From Vibrio renipiscarius (lineage in GTDB: Bacteria; Pseudomonadota; Gammaproteobacteria; Enterobacterales; Vibrionaceae), in assembly GCF_000827885.1 (NCBI RefSeq), contig NZ_JTKH01000005.1, positions 1-64,000 on the forward strand: DNA of 64,000 nt. Reading direction: 5' to 3'. Positions 1 through 7,196 of this stretch are shown piece after piece; position 1 is the first letter of the stretch; each line of letters opens with the position of its first letter. The translations under genes and the position numbers were made by a program. The notes under the pieces are model-generated. The model ran no database searches, was not told the DNA's origin, and saw nothing but the letters and a program-made list of their open reading frames with translations.

Positions 1-905
1 AAGTTATTATCATCTTCTTCTATAAGTGTAATACAATCGCCCATAATTTCCTTTACATCAGCATGAGATGGAATATTACTTAATATACATGGAAGGCCAG
101 TAGATAACGCTTCTAGAACTGCATTGGGAAACCCTTCAGATTTTGAAAACATTATAAATACATCAGCCAATGACAAGTAATCCACGACGTTATCAACATT
201 CCCCAGAAATAAAATATTAGACTTAGCATGCGATTTCAAATCATCTAAACAAGGTCCTCCTCCCAGAATGACAAGTAAGTAGTCTGGGTAATTATTCATA
301 ACACTAACTAACTTAGTGACATTTTTCCGCTCAATAAGAGGGCCTGTATAAATAAAAGTCTTTTTGTATTTTTCTTTACATTCTATTAAGTTTTTATTTT
401 TAACACTGTTTTTTTTATGAAATCGTTCAGTATCAACTCCATTATAAATTAACTCGAACTTCAAACCTGATTTGTTTTGGTTTTTCTCTCTAGTCGAAGC
501 TGATATAGTTACTCGTTTTTTGACCATTTTTAGTATTTGAAAATGAAAAAAAGCCATGCAACTACCTAACAACTTTCCGTACAAAGCAGGGTAGTCTTCG
601 TAAGGATAGTTTCTCAAAGTAGAAATCCCTTTTCTAGAAAATAACGCAGAGAGTGTATCTGCTTTAATGCCTTGACTATGGACGATATCGAAACCTCTTA
701 TGAAGCGAAGCATATAAAAAAAAGAAAGTTCATATCCAAAAACTATATTAAAATCACTAAAATCATTACGCATACTATTGCTTTTTTCTGGCTTAAGCGT
801 CAATATTGTGACATCAAAATCCGACTTAATGTTATTAGCGATGTTTAGAAGTTGATTTGAAGGTCCAGTTCTTTCTAAACTAGAGCATATATATAATACA
901 TTCAT
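1..905 (-). CDS. Glycosyltransferase family 4, C-terminal end outside window
   Basis: About 301 codons are visible, read from an ATG at 905 to the window edge without a stop. The N-terminus (MNVLYICSSLERTGPSNQL) fits the donor-side opening of a GT-B retaining glycosyltransferase. Near the window edge is the family's E-x7-E region (EGFPNAVLEALSTGLPCIL), which contacts the nucleotide sugar. It probably adds one sugar to a lipid-linked capsule or O-antigen unit at the cytoplasmic face of the inner membrane. The start overlaps the stop of the upstream EpsG-like gene (ATGA), so the two are translationally coupled. Donor and acceptor cannot be read from sequence. Confidence 0.85.
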   Translation of the reverse strand, partial: MNVLYICSSLERTGPSNQLLNIANNIKSDFDVTILTLKPEKSNSMRNDFSDFNIVFGYELSFFYMLRFIRGFDIVHSQGIKADTLSALFSRKGISTLRNYPYEDYPALYGKLLGSCMAFFHFQILKMVKKRVTISASTREKNQNKSGLKFELIYNGVDTERFHKKNSVKNKNLIECKEKYKKTFIYTGPLIERKNVTKLVSVMNNYPDYLLVILGGGPCLDDLKSHAKSNILFLGNVDNVVDYLSLADVFIMFSKSEGFPNAVLEALSTGLPCILSNIPSHADVKEIMGDCITLIEEDDNN

Positions 906-1954
906 AATAAATATAAAAACCCACCAAATGACATACCCTTGAGGTAATAATTAATTGAAAACTGTAATGTGTAGATAGAAATAAAAACAAACAATAACAG
1001 TTTACTTCTCAAATAAAAAACCATTGCCGGAATCAATATTATTTCGACAATTGCAAACATCGATGACATTCTTGAAGCAAACACATTAAATGAATTGAAG
1101 AAACTGATAAAAATCAGGGATAAAGCATAGCTATAATACAGTAGGTTATTCTCTTTAATCTCAGGGATTCTATCTCGAAAATATGATACGCACATAAACA
1201 CTACTAATAGCTTTATCGTTGTCGGGTTTAATGGAGACAACTCTTTTGCATATTCATTCCCCTCCTCCAAATACGTTGCAATCGCATTTTCCGATAACAT
1301 ACTAGTTAAAAGTGGGAAATGGTTTATTAAATAAGTTCCAAAGTTAATAAAACTACTAAAGTAAATAAGTAGTGCAATCATTACGACATATTTAGTTTTT
1401 ACATGAACTTTATTTAATATGATAGGAATTAAAGAAAGTGATGATGTCTTGTGAAACCCGATCGAAAAAAAATATAGAATCATAGATAAAAGATGCTTAC
1501 GATTAATCAATAGTATCATTGACAACAGTAAAATATTATAAGCTACACCTGCTCTAATTTGTACAAGATCTCTGTAAAGATAAACATGTGAAGAATAAAT
1601 CAATAATGCAAACGCAAGAAATCTTGGCGAATAAATATATATTGCTACAAAAAGGCTAACTTGAGTTAACATCGAAACAAATAAAAAATAATTAGACTCA
1701 TTTGCTCTATAAAATCTAAAAAAATCAGTTACACACGCAAACGCCCATTCAAAGTCTAATTTTCCATAATAAAGGTTGTAAATGTAATTTATGTCATCAG
1801 GGGAAGATCCGGGCTCTCTTAAGCCAGAGTACAACATTAGCCATATACAATAGATGGTTGACATTGATATAATAAAATACTTATATCTTTCCCAGCTACT
1901 AAAAGAAAGAACCACATTAATTAACATAATAAAGAACATTATCGTATATAACAT
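902..1954 (-). CDS. EpsG-family polysaccharide polymerase-like membrane protein
   Basis: A 350-residue, strongly hydrophobic protein with roughly ten membrane segments. The early loop GLREPGSSPDDINY and a later YRDLVQIRAG motif are typical of EpsG/Wzy-like membrane proteins that polymerise exported repeat units. It lies between two glycosyltransferases in one minus-strand operon, which fits the role of repeat-unit polymerase. The stop overlaps the next gene's start by four bases, and the gene begins two bases after the upstream GT2 ends. Wzy sequences diverge widely, so the assignment rests on topology, motifs and context. Confidence 0.7.
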   Translation of the reverse strand: MLYTIMFFIMLINVVLSFSSWERYKYFIISMSTIYCIWLMLYSGLREPGSSPDDINYIYNLYYGKLDFEWAFACVTDFFRFYRANESNYFLFVSMLTQVSLFVAIYIYSPRFLAFALLIYSSHVYLYRDLVQIRAGVAYNILLLSMILLINRKHLLSMILYFFSIGFHKTSSLSLIPIILNKVHVKTKYVVMIALLIYFSSFINFGTYLINHFPLLTSMLSENAIATYLEEGNEYAKELSPLNPTTIKLLVVFMCVSYFRDRIPEIKENNLLYYSYALSLIFISFFNSFNVFASRMSSMFAIVEIILIPAMVFYLRSKLLLFVFISIYTLQFSINYYLKGMSFGGFLYLL

Positions 1955-1955
1955 G

Positions 1956-2774
1956 CTATCTCTTATTTTTATACATATACTTAACCATAAAGTTTGGCAA
2001 TATATGAAAAATCAATCTTGAACTAATTAGTAAGTAATTACGAAAACTGGTTTTATTCAGAGCGTGCATGTTTTCAATTCTTATCGTAAATTCGCTAATA
2101 GCTTTACCAATTCCTTGTCGTCTTGATATTGTATTTTCATCTAAATAATAGTCTAAAAGCACTTCATTTAAATTGGAAAACTTAACACCTTTCTTTAATA
2201 ATTCATACCACAAAGCCATATCTTCTGTTAGTTTCGTGTTTGTCGGATATCTACTACCGTTTTCAAAAACACTAGTTCTAAACATCACGGTAGGATGAAC
2301 GAATGGGCAGCGTGTAATACTAAATTCCATTAGCTCTTTATGTGTTGTAGGAAGATGTTTTTCCGCTAACGCAAAACTAGCACCGAACTCTCGACAAGAA
2401 GCTCCAACAACGTCTACATCGTCATTATTAAATAAAAATTCAACTTGTTTTTCTAGTCTTCCTGGGCGTGACAGATCATCACTATCCATTCTAGCTAAAA
2501 ATTCATAGCCCCGGCCAATTGAAACATCGATTAAGTAATTCAATGCGAATGCCAAGCCCTTATTTTCATCATCTTCGTAAATAAATATATTTTGATAAGT
2601 TTTATAGTCTTCTAACACTATACTCAGCTCTTTTGAAACCAAGCCATCTCTATAAATCAGTATATCGCTTTCAATCGTTTGCGATAGCATACTTTCCAAA
2701 GAAGCTCTAAGTTTCTCTGGACAATCTTTTTTATATACACTCATTATGAATGCGATATTTTTAGTCTTCATCAT
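1956..2774 (-). CDS. Glycosyltransferase family 2
   Basis: A 272-residue GT-A enzyme. The start (FIMSVYKKDCPEKLRASLES) and the metal/nucleotide-binding motif RMDSDDLS near residue 97 are diagnostic of inverting family 2 transferases. A hydrophobic patch near the C-terminus may anchor it to the membrane. It is now the first complete gene of the leftward capsule-type operon, because the sequence upstream of it is occupied by an IS3 element rather than by export genes. The second ATG (MKTKN) is an equally good start. The sugar transferred is unknown. Confidence 0.85.
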   Translation of the reverse strand: MMKTKNIAFIMSVYKKDCPEKLRASLESMLSQTIESDILIYRDGLVSKELSIVLEDYKTYQNIFIYEDDENKGLAFALNYLIDVSIGRGYEFLARMDSDDLSRPGRLEKQVEFLFNNDDVDVVGASCREFGASFALAEKHLPTTHKELMEFSITRCPFVHPTVMFRTSVFENGSRYPTNTKLTEDMALWYELLKKGVKFSNLNEVLLDYYLDENTISRRQGIGKAISEFTIRIENMHALNKTSFRNYLLISSRLIFHILPNFMVKYMYKNKR

Positions 2775-2985
2775 TGGTACATTTCTTATTATTCAATCGG
2801 CACGGAAAAATCATGAACTTCCCCGTCAATAAAGGCTTGCCAGCGGGGTTCCCGCATGAGTTTCAAAGTTGTTAAAAGCACTTAAGTGCCAAACAAAACT
2901 CTCTCTCGAAACTCAGTATTTAACGCGCATTTCAATTGTTGGCGTTTTAATGTTCTGATCTGCTCCAGCTAGACTGGACACTTCA

Positions 2986-3837
2986 TTAAGCGACATTTTG
3001 ATTTTCAAAGTTAACTGGGCTTAAATACCCAAGAGCACTGTGCCTTCTTGTTCTATTATAATCAACCTCGATATATTCAAAAACCGTTTGGCGCATCTCT
3101 TCTCTTGTCATCATTGGCTCATATTGAATCGCTTCAACTTTCATTGAGTGAAAGAAGCTTTCGACACAAGCGTTATCCCAACAATTCCCTTTCCTACTCA
3201 TACTTTGCTTTAGATTATAGCCACTTATCATCGTTCGATAGTCTTTTGAGCAATACTGGCTACCGCGATCGCTATGAACAATAACCTGCTCAGGAAATCC
3301 TCGGCGAAACAATGCCATCGATAGAGCATCGCAAACTAATGATGCTGTCATTCTTGTATCCATAGACCAGCCAATTACTTGCCTTGAGTAAAGGTCGATA
3401 ATTACGGCTAAATACAACCAACCCTCGCTTGTCACAAGATAAGTGATATCTCCCGCCCACTTTTGATTGGGGACTTCTGCTCTAAAATCCTGGGCAAGCA
3501 GGTTAGGAGCAATTGGCATTTCATGTTTGCTATCCGTTGTGCACTTAAACTTACGAGCCGCTTTCGCTATTAAACCTTGACGCTTCATACTAGCAGCTAT
3601 GGTTTTAATATTGAGCTTATCCCCGTTATCGGCCAGTTCTTTTTGAATGCGTCTTGAGCCATCTCGTTCTTTGCTGTCGTCAAAGGCTTTCTTGACTATG
3701 ATATCGAGCTGTTGACGAGCCGACTCACGCTGGCTCGCTTTGTGGCGATTTTCAATCCAGTAATAAAACCCACTTCGTGACACGTCGAACACCTTTGCCA
3801 TACGGACAACACTGAAACTTAAAAGATGTTCGAGCAT
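2986..3837 (-). CDS. IS3-family transposase OrfB (integrase core)
   Basis: A 283-residue product with the IS3/retroviral-integrase DDE triad: Asp in WAGDITYL, Asp in VHSDRGSQY and Glu in NACVESFF. An HTH_21 region precedes the core and the C-terminal YNRTRRHSALGYLSP motif is present. The stop lies just inside the left terminal repeat. Active transposase is expected only as an OrfAB fusion made by slippage at the A-run near 3882-3889. All catalytic residues are intact. Confidence 0.93.
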   Translation of the reverse strand: MLEHLLSFSVVRMAKVFDVSRSGFYYWIENRHKASQRESARQQLDIIVKKAFDDSKERDGSRRIQKELADNGDKLNIKTIAASMKRQGLIAKAARKFKCTTDSKHEMPIAPNLLAQDFRAEVPNQKWAGDITYLVTSEGWLYLAVIIDLYSRQVIGWSMDTRMTASLVCDALSMALFRRGFPEQVIVHSDRGSQYCSKDYRTMISGYNLKQSMSRKGNCWDNACVESFFHSMKVEAIQYEPMMTREEMRQTVFEYIEVDYNRTRRHSALGYLSPVNFENQNVA

Positions 3838-3851
3838 AAATTCATAGCAAT

Positions 3852-4133
3852 TTACTTTAGATTTTTCGCGAAGTAGGTGGCTTTTTTTACGATTTCTAAC
3901 TCTTCTGCTTGCTCTGCCAACTGCCTTTTGAGTTTAGCTACCTGTGCCGCGAGTTCTTGCTCTCGTTGACTGGTCTCGGTGTTTTTGTTCGAGCTTTTAC
4001 GCCATGCATAGATTTGAGACTCATATAACGATAACTGTCTTGCTGCTTCGGCCACACCCACTTTCTCGGCTAGCTTCAGAGTTTCGGCTTTAAATTCAGG
4101 CGTGTGTCTGATTCTGTTTTTTTGATTTGTCAT
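3852..4133 (-). CDS. IS3-family transposase OrfA
   Basis: A 93-residue protein: an HTH_8-type domain (RHTPEFKAETLKLAEKVGV, then LSLYESQIYAWRK) followed by a leucine-zipper-like coiled coil (EQELAAQVAKLKRQLAEQ). It recognises the element's terminal repeats. The end overlaps the frameshift signal from which OrfB is read. The ATG sits about 40 bp inside the right terminal repeat and is preceded by a purine-rich GAGGTG. Confidence 0.92.
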   Translation of the reverse strand: MTNQKNRIRHTPEFKAETLKLAEKVGVAEAARQLSLYESQIYAWRKSSNKNTETSQREQELAAQVAKLKRQLAEQAEELEIVKKATYFAKNLK

Positions 4134-4176
4134 GTTTCACCTCGTTAGTGATTTTACTCACTTAACTCAGTGTCCA

Positions 4177-4392
4177 AAACTACTGGTGCGGATCAGCCTG
4201 TGCGGTATCTAAAATGCGCACGTTACCTACAGTACCGGCTTTCACTATGTTTAATTCTTGGGTTTTGTTCAGTAACTGAATGTAGACCTCTTGGTTTAGC
4301 TCTACATCACGCTGCATGCGCAGCACTTCACGTTGAGTTTTTGGTAGCTTTTGCACTTGTCCGTTTAAACGATCTTTCTCAGCCAGTAACAC
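4177..4392 (-). pseudogene. Fragment of a Wzc-like polysaccharide co-polymerase/tyrosine kinase
   Basis: About 70 codons match the stretch just before the second membrane segment of Wzc/ExoP proteins: LPKTQREVLRMQRDVE, then QLLNKTQELNIVKAGTVGNVRI. There is no start, no membrane segments and no kinase domain. The 5' side is cut off by an in-frame stop close to the JUMPStart. The 3' side runs into the IS3 element, with a stop two codons before the terminal repeat. It is a remnant, and with it went the normal export module of the operon. Confidence 0.8.
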
Positions 4393-4452
4393 TTTGCGTT
4401 TTTACCTATCTTGCCAAACCAGATCCAATCGGCTTTTTTATTTATCTCCAGA

Positions 4453-4489
4453 TGCGCTACCGCCCTTAGGTGTGCAACCCCTAAAAGCT
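4453..4489 (-). promoter_or_regulatory. JUMPStart/ops element (RfaH recruitment site)
   Basis: Read on the minus strand, 4467-4455 is AAGGGCGGTAGCG, the ops core. It is preceded by CAGCTTTTAGGGGTTGCACACC, which aligns with the rest of the JUMPStart consensus. This element sits in the leader of long polysaccharide operons, where the paused polymerase recruits the antiterminator RfaH. It points leftward into the truncated wzc fragment, so it marks the original start of the capsule operon. Confidence 0.85.
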
Positions 4490-5095
4490 GATGGTTTTAC
4501 CAAATTGTATTTTATTCATATCGCATCTTAACTAGCCACTAGCCTAATCGCGTTACTGTCTACACGCAGCGTCGCGGGTTGATTGAGTATTTCAATCAAC
4601 AAAAGGCTTCGTTTTCACTTTCTGCTTCTAAAAAGATCGCGGTGACGTTCTCATATTGCTCTTGTTTAGATTTGTATCAAACAAAGAACCGCGGTTTCCA
4701 GCTTGTACTGCGAGAGTAGACTCTGCCATGGTGAGCAACTTCGATTTCACTTAATCTTTATTAATCTTTATTGGCAGACTAAAGGATTGATCAGCACACT
4801 GATAAAACATCGCTTTGGCACTCGATTAATGCGCTCGTTATTCCACAGATTGTACATGCATTAGGGTATTCAGCTCAAATATAAATCGTACTGACCAAAT
4901 TATACCAGTTATAAAATCTTATATTCATAAGTGTAAGGGCTACAATAGCTTAGCGGAATGATCTATTGCATTGTTTTATAAATCAGTAAGATGTTATGTA
5001 GCCTCTGGTATAATCACAGTCACAATTTTGATGCTTAGCCTTCAATGCACGTCGGTCTGAATCCGCGTGCTTGGCTGTGATACCAAATCGGAGAC
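4490..5095. other. Non-coding stretch with decayed coding fragments
   Basis: No intact gene is visible. On the minus strand, short readable pieces occur, such as MAESTLAVQAGNRG near 4730 and LIEILNQPATLRVDS near 4560. They are in different phases and interrupted by stops, so they look like gene remnants I cannot name. A 10-bp direct repeat (TTAATCTTTA, twice) lies at about 4751-4770. The promoter for the leftward capsule operon is expected here but no convincing -35/-10 pair stands out. Confidence 0.45.
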
Positions 5096-5134
5096 AAAAA
5101 AAACCAGCGACGGTCACCGTAGCTGGTTTTTTTA
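5096..5134 (-). terminator. Terminator downstream of ftsN (possibly bidirectional)
   Basis: A stem AACCAGC...GCTGGTT, with further pairing of the inner ACGGTGACCGT, is flanked by A-runs and T-runs on both sides. It lies 13 bp past the ftsN stop and can act in both directions. Confidence 0.85.
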
Positions 5135-5146
5135 TTCGTTGTGCCC

Positions 5147-5683
5147 TTACTGCGATTCTTTCCAAATCGCGCATGGCTCAATTTTCGCACGCTGTAATTT
5201 GTGCTTATCTCGCTCAGCATCGCGTTTTTGTACATATGGGCCAAGTACGACACGATACCAAGAACTGCCGTCTTTCTTGCGGATTTCACTTTTAATCCCT
5301 TGGAAAGCCACATCCAGCTTGCGAGCTTCAGCTTGCGCTTCTGTTTTGTAAGCGCCGCACTGCATGATGTAGGGAATCGCCGAAATGACTTGCTCTTTCG
5401 CTTCCACTTCCACTTTGCGACTTGGTAACGTTTCAACGTAATCCCACTGCTCTTCCGGTGGCGGTGGTAAAACTTTTTCAGGCTTAGGTTTCGCTTTCAC
5501 TGGCGGTTGCGACACTGGTTGTTGAGGCTCCGGATCTTGGCTTAATGAGTAGATGCCAAAACCAAACACGCCCACCAACAGTATGGCCAAAATGCCACTG
5601 CGCCATGGTTTACGCTTAGGTGCTACTTTCTTTTTGGTAGGCTTTTTATTTGCCCCACGTTTTACGTAATCTCTATTCGCCAC
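5147..5683 (-). CDS. ftsN: Cell division protein FtsN (SPOR domain)
   Basis: A 178-residue bitopic protein. It has a basic cytoplasmic N-terminus (MANRDYVKRGANKKPTKKK), one membrane segment at about residues 30-47, a Pro-rich periplasmic linker (QQPVSQPPVKAKPKPEK) and a C-terminal SPOR domain (about 103-172, IPYIMQCGAYKT to RVVLGPYVQ). FtsN arrives late at the septum, activates the septal synthase and binds denuded glycan through SPOR. The length matches Vibrio FtsN, which is shorter than the E. coli protein. Its position next to cytR and priA is the conserved gammaproteobacterial order. Confidence 0.92.
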   Translation of the reverse strand: MANRDYVKRGANKKPTKKKVAPKRKPWRSGILAILLVGVFGFGIYSLSQDPEPQQPVSQPPVKAKPKPEKVLPPPPEEQWDYVETLPSRKVEVEAKEQVISAIPYIMQCGAYKTEAQAEARKLDVAFQGIKSEIRKKDGSSWYRVVLGPYVQKRDAERDKHKLQRAKIEPCAIWKESQ

Positions 5684-5824
5684 GATCGTTTTTCAAGTCA
5701 GCCATTTCTTTCAACATGGTAATCCAGATTACCCTCCGATCACAATCTATTGCCTTACGTTATGTGGGTTAAAAACACAATCTTGACATAACGGGCGACG
5801 ATTATGATGACCTCACGAATCCAC

Positions 5825-5854
5825 AAAAAAGCGACGCTGATAAATACGTCGCTT
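5825..5854 (-). terminator. Terminator downstream of cytR
   Basis: On the minus strand a stem GCGACG/CGTCGC with a 10-nt loop is followed by a run of six T. It lies just past the cytR stop and before ftsN. Confidence 0.8.
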
Positions 5855-5891
5855 TCGATGGCTTTCACTGGGCCATTTCTCTCTTTCTGCG

Positions 5892-6900
5892 CTAGAGACT
5901 TCTTGGTGGCGCGGCACTCTTACGCACAACCAATTGCGTTTCCAGCAAACGCGAGCCAGCCCGCACATCATGCCCTCTAAGTAGCTCGAGCATCATCAGC
6001 ATGGCTTGACGACCGATCTCATAGCGAGGCTGAGAAATCGTCGTTAACGGCGGATCGCAGTATTGCGAGAATTGAATATCATCAAAGCCCACTACGGATA
6101 AATCTTGCGGTACGCGCAAACCTAAACGCTTCGCTTCTTGTATGGCACCAATCGCCATGGCATCGTTGTGACAGAAGATCGCGGTTGGTGGCTCTGGCAA
6201 GGCCAGCAATTGACGGATGGCTTTGGCGCCCGCCTCAAAGGTGAACTTCACCAAAGGCACTGTAGGTCGGATTCATCGTGATGCCCGCACGACGCAGTGC
6301 TTGCTGATAACCTTGGCGACGGAACTGACATAAGGTGGCATGTTCTGGTCCAGAGATTTGAGCAATGCGCTTGTGCCCTAGCTGGGTAAGATAGTTCACC
6401 GCTTCAAAAGCCGACGTCAAGTTATCGATATGAACGGTAGGTAACTCAAGTTCAGGAGCAAATTCACACGCCATCACCATCGGCGGTAAATTTTTCTGTT
6501 CAGGCTTGCTCACATCAAATGGCAAATCGGTACCAAGCAGCAACATCCCGTCAGCTTGTTTGGTAAAGACCATATTTACAAATGTGTTTTCGCGTCTTTT
6601 TTGTTGCCCACTGTCACCCAGCAATACTATGTAGCCGTGCTCCATTGCGGCATCTTCAATCCCTCGAATAATTTCGGTGTAGTAAGGATCACAGATGTCT
6701 GGAATGATCGCGATGATCGTTTTTGATTCATTGCGGCGCAGGTTTCGCGCTAAAGAATTTGGAGAATAGCCAGCTTCTAATACAGCATCTTCAACACGTT
6801 TACGTGTAGCAGAAGAGACTTTTTCTGGATTCATCAGCGCCCTCGATACCGTCGCTGTTGAAACCCCCGCGAGCTGGGCAACATCCTTCATTGTCGCCAT
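5892..6900 (-). pseudogene. cytR: Nucleoside repressor CytR, frameshifted
   Basis: A LacI-family regulator. The N-terminal helix-turn-helix (MKDVAQLAGVSTATVSRAL) and the start of the ligand domain are read from an ATG at 6900 with a good AGAGGAT site. After residue about 220 the frame ends early (GEVHL, stop). The remaining third, from FTFEAGAKAIRQLLALPEPP to the end, continues in another frame from near 6250. The span is 1009 nt, three times 336 plus one, so one extra base near 6244-6248 explains it. The truncated product would keep DNA binding but lack the C-terminal part of the effector/dimer domain. It could be a real mutation or a sequencing error. Confidence 0.88.
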
Positions 6901-7196
6901 AAGTGTAATCCTCTTAGTTAGTTCCTTTGCTGGTAGCGTCTTGCCACCTAAACCTAGTGAAAATACCGATGAACTGACGTTCACTCTTGATTATGTTAAA
7001 CAACATAATGCGTCAGTCACGAGCCTTGTCATCGTGTATTTACAATTATTCATTGAGATGCGTAAGCTGCTGCCCCCTAGTGTATTGGTTTCACACCATA
7101 AAGTTACGGGAGATCTAACAAAATCTAACCCAAGGTTGAGATTTGCATCACAAAATGACGTTCCAACCTAACCGACGTAACATTATAAAGTGGCAG

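Larger units (their letters stand above)
2975..4176 (-). mobile_element. Complete IS3-family insertion sequence
   Basis: About 1202 bp bounded by imperfect terminal inverted repeats that begin TGGACACT at each end (2975 onward and, inverted, up to 4176). The next bases (TTCATTAAGCGA against GAGTTAAGTGAG) also match partly. It contains overlapping-phase orfA and orfB with a run of seven A and a G between them, the usual site of programmed -1 frameshifting. The flanks (AGAC on the left, AAAC on the right) do not form a clear target duplication, which suggests that recombination or deletion followed insertion. Confidence 0.9.

Noticed and set aside
2775..2974. Possible integron attC-like site (TTTAACGCGCATTTCAATTGTTGGCGTTTTAA)
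   Set aside because: Some inverted pairing around GCGTTAAA is present, but the full attC layout (paired R and L boxes, terminal GTTRRRY) cannot be shown and no cassette genes are near.
4170..4469. Rightward open frame across the IS3 end, wzc fragment and ops element
   Set aside because: It is antisense to the wzc remnant and JUMPStart, begins within the IS terminal region and has no protein-like features.
5892..6260. Separate small LacI-type sugar-binding gene
   Set aside because: It is the out-of-frame C-terminal third of cytR, continuous with it after removing one base. No ribosome site supports an independent start.
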